64,000 bases of DNA from Quercus robur (lineage: Eukaryota; Streptophyta; Magnoliopsida; Fagales; Fagaceae): assembly GCF_932294415.1 (NCBI RefSeq), contig NC_065542.1, positions 1,691,501-1,755,500 on the forward strand, in the 5' to 3' direction. The notes beneath the pieces were generated by a model. The model did not search any database. It was not told where the DNA came from and saw nothing but the letters and a program-made list of their open reading frames with translations. The position numbers and the translations under genes are program-made. Below are positions 49,641-60,767 of the stretch, in pieces; the first letter of the stretch is position 1; every line of letters starts with the position of its first letter.

Positions 49641-50848
49641 TTCTTTATTAATTATTGAGACCAACCAATAATTCAAATACTTTGAGGAGTAATTATAAAT
49701 TTGTATGGTCTTTTTTTTTGTGGGGGTGGGGGTGGATTTCTGGACTGAATAAAAAATTTTAAGGAGTTACGACCAAAATTCTAAATCTAAGGGGGCCAAT
49801 AAGTGCATTTTTTCTGTGGCTTGTAATTATTTTTGTGATTTTCATACTACCTATAATACCTATAATGGAAAATTGAAAAAGTCGGGGGGCTATGACCCCA
49901 CACTAGCTTCAACGGTGCATTGAAAGTCCCATCTTTTTTGTGCGAAGTTCTGTGTGAACAACCGAATAGATCGAATTAGTTTGTGCTTCAAACAAAGAAC
50001 CAAATTTCATATAAGAGAGAGAGGATTGATTTTGAAGTATTGCATAATTTTCTCAGTCAAAGCAAAATTTGTGGCGAAGATAAAAACCCAAATATTTAGA
50101 AGATTTGGAATCTAATTACAATCAGTTACGGTTAAGAAGGTTGCTCTAAGATTCCAGGACACTTTCCTTTTCCCATAATTTCTCAAAAACATAAATATGG
50201 TGAAGAGGGTTTACATATTATAGTGTGTTAGTGATAATAATTCACTAAAAATATATAAAAAATCTCTCTCCTGTCCCAAATTGTTAGTTCTATCTAGAAA
50301 ATCCAACTTTTAAGAAAACATCATTTAATGTATTGTTTTTTTCTTAAAAAGCTACAAGTTCCAAAACTTCTCAAATTTATTTAAACTCTAGAGAAAAAAA
50401 TTATAAGTATTGACTTTTTAAAATAAGTTAGTTAGGTTAAGAATCAAATTCGTAATTTATCCAATATTAAAAGACTATATTACATATTTCTCCCAAAAGA
50501 CTATATTACATTTAAGCCCAATAAATCAAATATTCACATACATATTTAGATTATTCAAATATTTCATTTCCATGGTCAAACCCAAACAGCCTCGAGTACG
50601 AAATTGATTCCCTCGAAGGGAAATAGAGGAAAGTTGGCTGAAAATTAATGTATGATTCTAAATTTGATAATACTCTAACTCATCATTTACTACATTAAGT
50701 TCTCATATATTTTCATTATATTTGTCAACTTGTTGTTTAATAAAATAATAATTTAATATTAAAATGCTTTAATAGAACAAAATCATTATTTTTTAGAAAG
50801 AAAAAAAAAATCAATTAACGATATAAAAATAAAAAATAGAACAAAACC

Positions 50849-51456
50849 TGTGGGGTCCAATAATCGACGGGCCGGGCCCGTTTGCTGATGAAGGGTCCAA
50901 AGGCCCAAGCCTAAAAAGGTCATGGCCAGAGTTTAAGAATAGAGTAGCCCAATTGGCCCGGAGAAGCAGCCGAGGACAGTGCAGTCCTCGGCTGACCCAA
51001 GAAAAAGGGCAGAAAGGTAAAGGGGCGTGCTCGAAGGGGAAATCTAAAATATCTAAGAGAGGCTTCCTTTGCCACCTTCCCCATGCATATCTCTGCGCCT
51101 AACAAAGCCTTATCCATTAACTTTATCGACAACTCTCAACGACTTAGGTCTGAGACTGATGGGACAAGTATCAGTCTTGAAAGGGTCGACCCTACACGTG
51201 GACGAAGGAAATTGAACGCATGCGAGTATAAAAGAAAAAATATGTAACCTAAAAGGGGGGCTCCTCCAGTCCCACTGAAAGGAGAAAGGGCTTCAGAGGC
51301 AAATATACTGGAACCATGCATAAATATCTTAACAAAACCACAGCCGGGTAAACATGACTTAGTCTTTCGATCCCACTCTCTACAAATGATATTGTATGGG
51401 CCCATTTACGTGCGAACCCAACTCAACTGCGGTTTAACGCAAATCGTGTCCCTACA
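50849..51456 (+). repeat. 5' LTR (608 bp) with TATA box
   Basis: Starts TGTGGGGTCCAATAATCGAC and ends GTCCCTACA. TATAAAAG at 51227-51234 is the likely promoter, leaving a transcribed part of about 200 bp. The differences from the 3' LTR seen are G/A near 50970, G/T near 51007, A/G near 51104 and C/T at about 51439. Confidence 0.95.
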
Positions 51457-51474
51457 ATTGGCGCCGTCTGTGGG
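51457..51474 (+). other. Primer-binding site of the LTR element
   Basis: TTGGCGCCGTCTGTGGG directly follows the 5' LTR. TGGCGCCGT is complementary to the 3' end of plant tRNA-Asp. The rest of the match is weak, so the tRNA identity is likely but not certain. Confidence 0.6.
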
Positions 51475-51710
51475 AAGGCTTGCGTGTTAGCTCGAGCGGT
51501 GGCGAAGTTGAGCTTCTGTCGAACAAGGGACTACGAGGATGCCTGTATCACCGGCGACACATTGTTGCTATTCCAACATAGGCTCCCACTAGGGGCTACG
51601 TTCCACGGTGTCATCGACATGGGCAAGCCTAGGGGCTTCAAACATCAGGCCAGCTTCCCCCACCTTATTCGAGGAGCTAAATCTTCGGAAGATAAGCAAG
51701 TAAGGGAGAA

Positions 51711-53664
51711 TACAAGTTTTGGACAGAACCAAGGTCTTGCATGGTCCTCGGACCCAAGCCTCTAGGGAAACCAACTACTTAAAAGAAGCTTACAAGTTTT
51801 GGACAGAACCAAGGCCTTGTATGGTCCTCGGACCCAAGCCTCTGGGGAAACCAACTACTTAAAAGAAGCTTACAAGTTTTGGACAGAACCAAGGCCTTGT
51901 ATGGTCCTCGGACCCAAGCCTCTGGGGAAACCAACTACTTAAAAAGAAGCTTACAAGTTTTGGACAGAACCAAGGCCTTGTATGGTCCTCGGACCCAAGC
52001 CTCTTGGGAAACCAACTACTTAAAAAGAAGCATACAAGTTTTGGACAGAACCAAGGCCTTGTATGGTCCTCGGACCCAAGCCTCTGGGGAAACCAACTAC
52101 TTAAAAGAAGCTTACAAGTTTTGGACAGAACCAAGGCCTTGTATGGTCCTCGGACCCAAGCCTCTGGGGAAACCAACTACTTAAAAAGAAGCATACAAGT
52201 TTTGGACAGAACCAAGGCCTTGTATGGTCCTCGGACCCAAGCCTCTGGGGAAACCAACTACTTAAAAGAAGCTTACAAGTTTTGGACAGAACCAAGGCCT
52301 TGTATGGTCCTCGGACCCAAGTCTCTGGGGAAACCAACTACTTAAAAGAAGCTTACAAGTTTTGGACAGAACCAAGGCCTTGTATTGTCCTCGGACCCAA
52401 GCCTTTGGGGAAACCAACTACTTAAAAAGAAGCATACAAGTTTTGGACAGAACCAAGGCCTTGCATGGTCCTCGGACCCAAACCTCTGGGGAAACCAACT
52501 ACTTAAAAGAAGCTTACAAGTTTTGGACAGAACCAAGGCCTTGCATGGTCCTCGGACCCAAGCCTCTGGGGAAACCAACTACTTAAAAGAAGCTTACAAG
52601 TTTTGGACAGAACCAAGGCCTTGCATGGTCCTCGGACCCAAGCCTCTGGGGAAACCAACTACTTAAAAGAAGCTTACAAGTTTTGGACAGAACCAAGGCC
52701 TTGCATGGTCCTCGGACCCAAGCCTCTGGGGAAACCAACTACTTAAAAAAAGAGCTTACAAGTTTTGGACAGAACCAAGGCCTTGTATGGTCCTCGGACC
52801 CAAACCTCTGGGGAAACCAACTACTTAAAAAAAGCTTACAAGTTTTGGACAGAACCAAGGCCTTGCATGGTCCTCGGACCCAAGCCTCTGGGGAAACCAA
52901 CTACTTAAAAAAAAAAAAAAAAAAAAAAAGCTTACAAGTTTTGGACAGAACCAAGGCCTTGTATGGTCCTCGGACCCAAGCCTCTGGGGAAACCAACTAC
53001 TTAAAAAGAGCATACAAGTTTTGGACAGAACCAAGGCCTTGCATGGTCCTCGGACCCAAGCCTCTGGGGAAACCAACTACTTAAAAAGAAGCATACAAGT
53101 TTTGGACAGAACCAAGGCCTTGCATGGTCCTCGGACCCAAGCCTCTGGGGAAACCAACTACTTAAAAGAAGCTTACAAGTTTTGGACAGAACCAAGGCCT
53201 TGCATGGTCCTCGGACCCAAGCCTCTGGGGAAACCAACTACTTAAAAAAAGAGCTTACAAGTTTTGGACAGAACCAGGGCCTTGTATGGTCCTCGGACCC
53301 AAACCTCTGGGGAAACCAACTACTTAAAAAAAGCTTACAAGTTTTGGAAAGAACTAAGGCCTTGCATGGTCCTCGGACCCAAGCCTCTGGGGAAACCAAC
53401 TACTTAAAAAAAAAAAAAAAAAAAAAGCTTACAAGTTTTGGACAGAACCAAGGCCTTGTATGGTCCTCGGATCCAAGCCTCTGGGGAAACCAACTACTTA
53501 AAAAGAGCATACAAGTTTTGGACAGAACCAAGGCCTTGCATGGTCCTCGGACCCAAGCCTCTGGGGAAACCAACTACTTAAAAAGAAGCATACAAGTTTT
53601 GGACAGAACCAAGGCCTTGCATGGTCCTTGGACCCAAGCCTCTGGGGAAACCAACTACTTATAA
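51711..53664. repeat. Minisatellite inside the LTR element, 24 units of about 80-83 bp
   Basis: Each unit holds TTTTGGACAGAACCAAGGCC, then TTG(T/C)ATGGTCCTCGGACCCA, AGCCTCTGGGGAAACCAACT and ACTTAAAA(A)GAAGC(T/A)TACAAG. I count 24 units. Most variation is in the A-run at the junction (4 to about 23 A) and at TTGTATGG/TTGCATGG. Units 13-18 and 19-24 form a higher-order repeat with a 499-bp period, sharing the same unusual junctions (AAAAAAAGAGC, AAAAAAGC, A21-23, AAAAAGAGC, AAAAAGAAGC). Many frames are open on both strands because the unit itself has almost no stops, not because it encodes a protein. Confidence 0.97.
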
Positions 53665-54190
53665 AGAAAAACCGTATTACGTGGATTTTCTAGTTTGTCC
53701 TCGAATCCTCAACGCTAAAGGGACCAGTATGGAATGGAGTGACGTGTTTCCAAAAGCATAACCGAAGCCATGCAATGCTCGGTCGTGCCCTTGGATGAGT
53801 TATTTAAAGTTGGTCGTCCTCAGACAATACTCCCGCGCTTATTACAGAACGTTCAACCGTCATCTCGGTTAGTTTCCTGAGTTTAACTTACTATGAGTTA
53901 TTACTATGCCTGATAGTGTCGATAGATTAGAATTAGTTGGGTTGTGTTTCAAAAGTTCTTGCTTTAAATACCTCCGAGGAGGAACACACACATAGAGTAC
54001 ACCCACTCACAGAGTAGTGTTATCAAAGGAACAGCATTCAAAACAAGTAGAGAAGTTTCCATTTTATTTTTTTTTACTAAAGCAAAGAAACAGTACAGCG
54101 TACAATAAAAAGCTAGAATCAGTTTGTGCCAAAGATCACTACATAACCAAAAAGAAAGGAATATACAAGAGAATAAAGTAAAGCCGAGGA
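53665..54190. other. LTR element interior after the array, non-coding
   Basis: This follows the last array unit. CTTTAAATACCTCCGAGG at about 53962 and GAACACACACATAGAGTACA resemble a promoter/leader but are not attached to any recognisable gene. No gag or pol motif was seen. Confidence 0.5.
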
Positions 54191-54212
54191 AGTAGATCAG
54201 AGGAGAGGTTGG

Positions 54213-54600
54213 CTACAGCTCCAAGATTTTGTCATTCCTCAATGCTTTCACTTGCCCACAACTCAAACAGCCAAAGAGATCCAACTTGAGCTTGACACCG
54301 TCGAGGGAAAGGTGCAGGGAGTTGGAAGTTGAGGGGCTTTCTCTAAATATTTGCCCGCCACAAGGCAGAGGCGATGAGGGCGAAGAATCTTTCTTCTGAC
54401 ACACCAACGTTCTGGTATGAACAGAACCTGCTTCGGATTTTGACTAAAAGAGGGAGAGACATCCTTTCCCCTCTGTTGAAATGGAGTACTCTCTTGAACT
54501 TATGCTTCCTGTGCCCATACCTCATCATTTTTAGCCTCATAAGGGCACGGCGCTTCCGTGGCGGAGAGATTTCCTTCTTCCCAACCCTCGCCTCAGACAT
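54213..54600 (-). CDS. Minus-strand ORF in the LTR element (possible antisense gene)
   Basis: The first ORF (54600-54343, 85 codons) begins MSEARVGKKEISPPRKRRAL and contains SLPLLVKIRSRFCSYQNVGV. It is basic, with no recognised domain. About 100 bp upstream on the minus strand is TTTAAATAAG (about 54693-54702), a plausible TATA box, with a CT-rich leader between. A second frame (54407-54213, ending ALRNDKILEL) overlaps its end. A related minus-strand frame lies at 56143-55856 (PPLLVKIRSRDSSHPTSGV), so the motif LLVKIRSR occurs twice in the element. Antisense genes are known in some plant LTR elements. Here it is a hypothesis. Confidence 0.35.
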
Positions 54601-55024
54601 ATTGTGCTAAGGGAGGACAGCACTGAGTATAGGAGCTGAGATTTGGGAGAAAACTAAAGAATAGGTGCGAGGATGAAGTAATTTTCTCTCCTACTTATTT
54701 AAAGAGATAAAGAGGTGGCATTGAATTCACGCAGGGTCCCAAGGAACGCTACAGACAAGATGGCGTAGGCTCAATCTCCAACGCCACCTGCAACCAGGGA
54801 ATTAAAGGAGTCTCTGGAAGGTGCACCTCGAAGATTGGGACATCAAGAAGTACTACGTAACCAAAAACTACATAAATACCCTTTAAGTTGTGGGCCAAGT
54901 GAGTTTGTGGCCCAGGCCTGTTCTGCACGGGGGCCCAGGGGCAATGGCCCACACCTAGGAATAACTGTTGCCGAGGACAACTTCCTGCTCGGCACCTCGT
55001 GAAATACCCGGGGAAAGGGAGAAA

Positions 55025-55245
55025 CTGAACCCAAAGGGTCTTAGACAGAACCTAGGCATCGTATGGTCCTCGGACTCAAGCCTATGGGGAAACCAAGTAC
55101 TGAGAAAACCTAAGGCTTGCATGGTCCTCGGACTCAAGCCTATGGGGAAACCAAGTACTGAGAAAGTCTAAATTTAAGACAGAACCCAGGTATTACGAAG
55201 TCCTCGGACCCAAGCCTTATGGGAAACCGATTATTTGAATGGGGA
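55025..55245. repeat. Three diverged copies of the minisatellite unit
   Basis: TTAGACAGAACCTAGGCATC, TGGTCCTCGGACTCAAGCCT and ATGGGGAAACCAAGTACTGA recur at about 55040, 55095 and 55170. They share the plan of the 51.7-53.66 kb array but differ at many bases. They look like the ancestral, unamplified form of the unit. Confidence 0.9.
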
Positions 55246-55855
55246 AGGTTCTCGGCTCAAATACTGTAAAGGGTTAGAGTCAGTGTGATTAAAAAATGGC
55301 GAAACGGCCCAACTTTCATTAACCTAAGGAAACTGTCCATTTGGCGAGTGAAATGTCCTCGAATAGTTATTTCCTACACTGTATCAAGCACTTAGTCTTC
55401 ATCTTGGCAAATTTTAAGGTGCGCTTCGCCCCTCACTGGTCGGCATTGCTATGTTAAATAATTTTATTAAAGTCATGTTGACACCTTTTTATTAGCAAAC
55501 GTTTTAGCCTTAGTTATCATTGATTCAAATACTATGTTACGGTGCCGAGCAGCGTTGGGAAGCTTGTAAAATCATAAAACATAACATATGAAATAAATGA
55601 ATAGTAACTTTTATTAATATGGAAAATTGTTACAACGTACAAAGAAGGGCTTAAACAAGCCTATACAAAAAATGAACTGTCAAAATAACACTAGCATCCG
55701 CAGTACAGATAAGTAAATAATCAGCTGCCTTTTAAACTCGCCTTCAAAGCTTTTCCATTCTCTGCCTCAGTGCTACTCATATCAGGAGACGAACCTTTTT
55801 AGAAAAAAAAAAAAATAAAGGACAAGGAAGAAGAATTGGAACACATGGAAGCACT

Positions 55856-56143
55856 TCAGCAAGCTCTTGTTGCTGAAGAAAGCAAGGGAAAAAGAAGATG
55901 GAGGACATGAGTAGGAAGGAGGAGAAGAAGAGGGAAGCAATGAAAAGAAAGTAAAAGGAGCAAAAGAGGGAAAAGGGGAGCCATATTAGGTATGCTCATG
56001 AAAGAGCGAATGGAGATGACAAGGGAGGTTTTCGACTCAGTCACACCGGAAGTGGGGTGTGACGAGTCCCTGCTTCGGATTTTGACTAAAAGAGGGGGGA
56101 GGCACATCTTGAGTCTTCGCCATCCTTGCCCCGACCGAGCCAT
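55856..56143 (-). CDS. Second minus-strand ORF in the LTR element
   Basis: 95 codons beginning MARSGQGWRRLKMCLPPLLV, then KIRSRDSSHPTSGVTESKTS and a Leu/Pro/Phe-rich tail. The N-terminal half is related to the ORF at 54600-54343; on the plus strand both loci share CTTCGGATTTTGACTAAAAG. The tail is translated low-complexity DNA (GAAGAAGAGGGAAGC), which makes a functional product doubtful. Confidence 0.25.
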   Translation of the reverse strand: MARSGQGWRRLKMCLPPLLVKIRSRDSSHPTSGVTESKTSLVISIRSFMSIPNMAPLFPLLLLLLSFHCFPLLLLLPTHVLHLLFPLLSSATRAC

Positions 56144-56654
56144 CTCAAGTTTTATTAGGGCATGGCGTTTCTGGAAAAGGAAGGATTCATTAATGGCCGA
56201 CTACTATGGTGGATGTATTATTGGATTAGGAGTAACCAGACGGAAGAAGTGAACTATAAGAAGGGCCTAAGGGATTCAGATATGAAAGGATCACCTCTGG
56301 TTTTCTCTCTTTATGTAAGGGAGTAAGACAAGGGCACGTAACACGTTCTGATCCCCAAGGAAATCTGCGAATAAATGCGCATCCGTTTCGTTCCCCCACG
56401 TTATCAGTAACCGTAAGATTTGGGAGGTCTCGTAAAAGGAAGAAATTAAAGGCGTGCTACGGATAACCAAACGGTATAAGCGCATCACGCGTAAACCGAG
56501 GGAAACATCTTGTAGACCGGCGCATTCCTCGGGGAGGTGAAGAGTCGCCAACGTTGATCAAGGGCCGAATTAAATGAGCAGTAATGAAGGCTCGGAGTTA
56601 CCAAAACCCCCCTCTCCAACCAAGAGGCCGGACAGCAGGGTTTTGAGGGGCTAT

Positions 56655-57262
56655 TGTGGGGTCCAATAATCGACGGGCCGGGCCCGTTTGCTGATGAAGG
56701 GTCCAAAGGCCCAAGCCTAAAAAGGTCATGGCCAGAGTTTAAGAATAGAGTAGCCCAATTGGCCCGGAGAAGCAGCCAAGGACAGTGCAGTCCTCGGCTG
56801 ACCCAAGAAAAATGGCAGAAAGGTAAAGGGGCGTGCTCGAAGGGGAAATCTAAAATATCTAAGAGAGGCTTCCTTTGCCACCTTCCCCATGCATATCTCT
56901 GCGCCTAACAGAGCCTTATCCATTAACTTTATCGACAACTCTCAACGACTTAGGTCTGAGACTGATGGGACAAGTATCAGTCTTGAAAGGGTCGACCCTA
57001 CACGTGGACGAAGGAAATTGAACGCATGCGAGTATAAAAGAAAAAATATGTAACCTAAAAGGGGGGCTCCTCCAGTCCCACTGAAAGGAGAAAGGGCTTC
57101 AGAGGCAAATATACTGGAACCATGCATAAATATCTTAACAAAACCACAGCCGGGTAAACATGACTTAGTCTTTCGATCCCACTCTCTACAAATGATATTG
57201 TATGGGCCCATTTACGTGCGAACCCAACTCAACTGCGGTTTAATGCAAATCGTGTCCCTACA
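56655..57262 (+). repeat. 3' LTR (608 bp)
   Basis: Same length and near-identical sequence to the 5' LTR. TATAAAAG is at 57033-57040. It ends GTCCCTACA directly before the target duplication AAACC. Confidence 0.95.
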
Positions 57263-57695
57263 AAACCAATCAGGCAAAAGCATGGAAAGTTCAATATTTT
57301 TTTTTTGAGAGATTCAAGACCTTTGCAGTTAGCAAAACTTACAAACCGGTGTAGTAGAATTTTTATTTGACTTGTACCTCCATGATAAACAGTCCAACTT
57401 AATTGTCGTGTAACTTAAGCTAATTCTGCACTAATAGCTTCTACCAAATAAAGCACATTTATTTGCCAACCAAATAAATACTATTGGATTATACCATTGG
57501 GTCTAGATTCTTATCTTTGGCCAAATGCTAAAGAAATGCATATTCCAAGCTCAATTGCTAAGGAAAACCTATCAAAGAAATGTATATTCTCAAGTGAAAG
57601 ACCAAAAAATCCATCAAGATATATTTCTCATTTGCAGTCCTCCCCATTTGTAATTCTTTAGCGCCTTTATTTGAAAATTCCTCTTGTAAACTCTC

Positions 57696-58013
57696 TAAGA
57701 GCAACCACATCAGTCCATGCATTTTACACATCCATTTTTACATTAAAAACTTACTTTTTCTATTTTACACCTTAATTTTTACAAAATATTCACGTCAATT
57801 CATCTATTTTGACACATTCTTTATTAAAATAATCGATATTCTCAATTTTTTTATTATTTCCTCAACAACCCGCGCGCGTTCTCTCATTAACCTGATAAAG
57901 CTCTCTCTCTCTCTCTGCCTTGTACCAAACACGTTTTCTTTCTCATTTTTATCTGATAAAGCTCTCTCTCTCTCTGAACCCAACCCATTTTTCTCTCATT
58001 TTTTCTGTTAAAG

Positions 58014-58045
<32 letters not shown>

Positions 58046-58569
58046 GAACCCATTTTCTTTCTCATCTATCTGATAAAGCTCTCTCTCTCTCTCTGTGTGA
58101 ACCATTTTTCTTTCTCATTTTTTCTGTTAAAGCTCTCTCTCTCTCTCTGAATCAACTCTCCCTCTCGGTCTATACCGATCCACAGCTCCGATCCACAACT
58201 CCCTAGCTCCGATCATCTCTATACCGATCTCCATAGCTCCGATCCATAGCTCCGATCCACAGCTCCGATCAGGCATGCACCGACCCTAGCTCCGATCCAC
58301 AGCTCCGATCATGCATGCACCGATCTCCCTAGCTCCGATCCACAAGCACCGATCAGATCCGACCAGATCAGATTTGACCGAGATCTTCCTAGCTCCGATC
58401 CACAAGCACCGATCAATTATTGTATCTTCCTAGCTCCGATCAGGCAAGCCCCATACCCACGAGCTCCGATCAAGCGAGACCCACGAGCTCCGATCGTTCC
58501 GATAAGCACCGATCTGTCTCTTTTTTGTTTTTCCGTTTGGGTTTTTTTTTTTTTTTAGCACCGATTTGT

Positions 58570-58623
<54 letters not shown>

Positions 58624-58902
58624 CGTTTGGGTTTGTTTGTTTATCCGTTGAGGTCGTTGTGCATGGAGAAGAGAGAGAAAAATTGGTGCGAACGGAAATT
58701 AATAAAAAAACTAAATACACATGCTACAGTGCCCGTGTAAATTTACACGGGTACTGTAGCTCGTGGAAAATTTTAGATGATTATGCATGATTTAGCTGGA
58801 CTGATATAGTGTGTTTTTTGCTTCAAAATGTGTAAAAACGGTCAAAATGTGTATTTTACACATTTATACACAGTTATGCAAGAGCTGATGTGAATGCTCT
58901 AA
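57696..58902. mobile_element. Harbinger/Tourist-type element packed with tandem repeats
   Basis: The element at 57699-58899 has inverted ends GAGCAACCACATCAG and, from the right, GAGCATTCACATCAG, and a 3-bp duplication TAA on both sides (57696-57698 and 58900-58902). This is the PIF/Harbinger signature. Subterminal words TTTTACACA / TGTGTAAAA mirror each other. Inside are about five imperfect units of 55-65 bp with GATAAAGCTCTCTCTCTC and ACCCATTTTTCTTTCTCAT (57890-58150), then about a dozen units of AGCTCCGATC(C/A) (58160-58520) and a T run of about 50 (58574-58623). No transposase. It lies between 5' parts of the NLR upstream region. Confidence 0.88.
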
Positions 58903-58935
58903 GAATACAATTCTCCTGAAGAAAAAAAAATTCAA

Positions 58936-59014
58936 GTGTAGTCAATTCCAATTAAGTTTATCTTCTAAATATTAGTAATATTTAGAAGATAAACTTAATT
59001 GGAATTGACTACAC
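58936..59014. repeat. Perfect 38-bp inverted repeat, 3-base loop
   Basis: The arm GTGTAGTCAATTCCAATTAA... to ...CTAAATATT is followed by AGT and then the exact reverse complement, ending at GAATTGACTACAC. No mismatch was seen over 38 bp. The duplicate upstream region at 49.3 kb has no such hairpin, so one arm probably arose by a local inverted duplication. Confidence 0.97.
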
Positions 59015-59149
59015 TATTGAATATTTCACATTGTATAGTGAAATATCTCACTATTGAATTTTTCATACTGTATATTTTTAAAAGCATTTCATTAACATTA
59101 TTTTTTTTTTCCTATATTAAAAATTTTGCTCTATTGTATATGGTGGGTT

Positions 59150-59720
59150 CTTACATCAATCTTCAAGTTGAAAATCAAGTGAAGAAAGTCTAGGCCCTAG
59201 GGAACCATTTTCGAGTGTTGCATGTTGGAGTTATAAAATTTGTATATTTTTATTATATTAATCTGAAGATTGTAAATTGTTCTTAATTATACGTGCTATT
59301 CTTTATTAATAATCTGGATCAGATTTTGTTGGCTGAGGTTGGGTCAGTTTGATTTTTTTTTTCTTTTTTCTTCCTAATGGTTTTGCTATTTAACCAATGA
59401 GATAATCCTTGTTAGTGTCTTCTAAATCTAATTGCTTTGCTTTTGAATCAATGTACTTGTTCCAAGAACTAGTTTGTTCAACAATTTTAATAATGATATT
59501 TTAGGAAGTCTTAACCTTTATCTTTTATGTTTAGAAGAAAATAAAAATGTCAAAATATGATTTTGGTTCTTCTAGTTCCTAATATATATAACTATATATT
59601 AAGAGAAGAAATTGATGTTATTTCACAGGGGAATCTTCCATCCAAACAACTTCATCTGCCAGAGTTTCCAGTGTGACCGCTTAATACAAGACACAGAGCT
59701 GACCCTGAAATTAAGCTGTT
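59150..59720 (+). promoter_or_regulatory. Probable 5' untranslated exon region of the NLR gene
   Basis: The segment GGTGGGTTCTTACATCAATC ... TTTCGAGTGTTGCATG (59148-59225) is conserved at 49480-49570. At 59628 a CACAG acceptor-like site precedes GGGGAATCTTCCATCC, and a GGTAAGC donor-like site follows near 59739. This suggests leader exons spliced toward 61.4 kb. It is inferred only from conservation and splice-like words. Confidence 0.4.
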
Positions 59721-60767
59721 GGATTTCGTACCCGGTAAGCTCAAACTCCTCATGACATTCACACTATATCCTTTTTCCCAATTCAATTATCAAATTATCA
59801 GTTATTTCATTTTAATCCTTCATTTGAAGTTTTGATAATACCTAATGGTTCCCTCGCTTTGCCATACCACTATTATGCAAACAAAATTTGCTAATTTAAA
59901 AGACTTTTTTGTACAGTTCCTAATAATGCTTACATGATACATTGGACAACATGCTGGTTTTATAATCAGAAAACATATATGGAGACAATGATATTGTTAT
60001 TTTAGTATTGTACTTTAAAACTCTGTGTGGGTAGCAGCATATTGTTTTAGGACTTTGAGTCAATTGACACTCTAGCCCCAAAATAATTCAAAAAAGAGAG
60101 CAAAGTGTCAATTATTTTGATAATTTTGGAAGTGGAGTGTCATTTAAAAAAAAATATAAAAAAAAGTAGGGTGAGTCTAACCTCAAAAATTGAGCATAAT
60201 GAGTTTAATTTCACTATACTTTGGGGTGTCAATGTAATTTACTTAATTTTTTTTTTTCACGAGGGAAATTTGAACCTAACTTCTACTCGCTTGGGAGAAT
60301 TAGGTAGTGGCACTGAAATATAATGCTTTTAGCCCAAAAAAAGAAAAAAGAAAAAAGTAATAATAATAATAATCAAAGTCCTAAAGTTTTTTTTGCTAAG
60401 CATCAAAGTCCTAAAGTTAGCTGACTCGTACTGCTGCAGTTTTTGAATAATTGGAATTCCTTCATGCATTATATCTCTCAACTTTATTTTTATTGTATAG
60501 GTCTCCTATGAGTGGCAAGTAACAAGTCATAGCATGCCACTCTGTGTCTCTTCTTTATGCTAATCCATATTGATATTGTCAGTTTCAGGAATTTTTTCTA
60601 GGGTGGTCATTAAGAAACTTAAATAAGTTAAATTATACAATAATTAACAAAAAAGATAACTATATTTCATTATCAATGCTGCAAGCTATATTTCTTTCAA
60701 AATTTTCGTTAAATAAAATTTTTCTTGGATTTTTCTTTTTGTTTGTAAATGCCCAATATATTGTTAA

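Larger units (their letters stand above)
50844..57267 (+). mobile_element. Young non-autonomous LTR retrotransposon, 6.4 kb
   Basis: Two 608-bp LTRs (50849-51456 and 56655-57262, TG..CA) are flanked by a perfect 5-bp target duplication AAACC (50844-50848 and 57263-57267). I count four base differences between the LTRs (about 0.7%), so the insertion is recent. After the 5' LTR comes TTGGCGCCGTCTGTGGG, whose first bases TGGCGCCGT fit an aspartate-tRNA primer site. A purine stretch TTGAGGGG lies just before the 3' LTR. The 5.2-kb interior has no gag, protease, reverse transcriptase or integrase. It holds a leader, a 24-unit minisatellite, diverged repeat copies and short minus-strand ORFs. It must rely on another element's enzymes. 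Confidence 0.95.

Noticed and set aside
51136-51405. 89-codon minus-strand frame present in both LTRs
   Set aside because: It is identical in both LTRs simply because the LTRs are duplicates. It crosses the promoter and has no domain.
51711-53664. Regular 80-bp repeats resembling a CRISPR array
   Set aside because: The repeats are contiguous with no unique spacers, lie between two LTRs, and the surrounding DNA is plant nuclear.
51859-53664. Long overlapping repeat-encoded proteins on both strands (up to 160 codons)
   Set aside because: They arise because the minisatellite unit has few stops in any frame. Unit lengths of 79-83 bp rotate the frame and A-runs are translated as poly-lysine.
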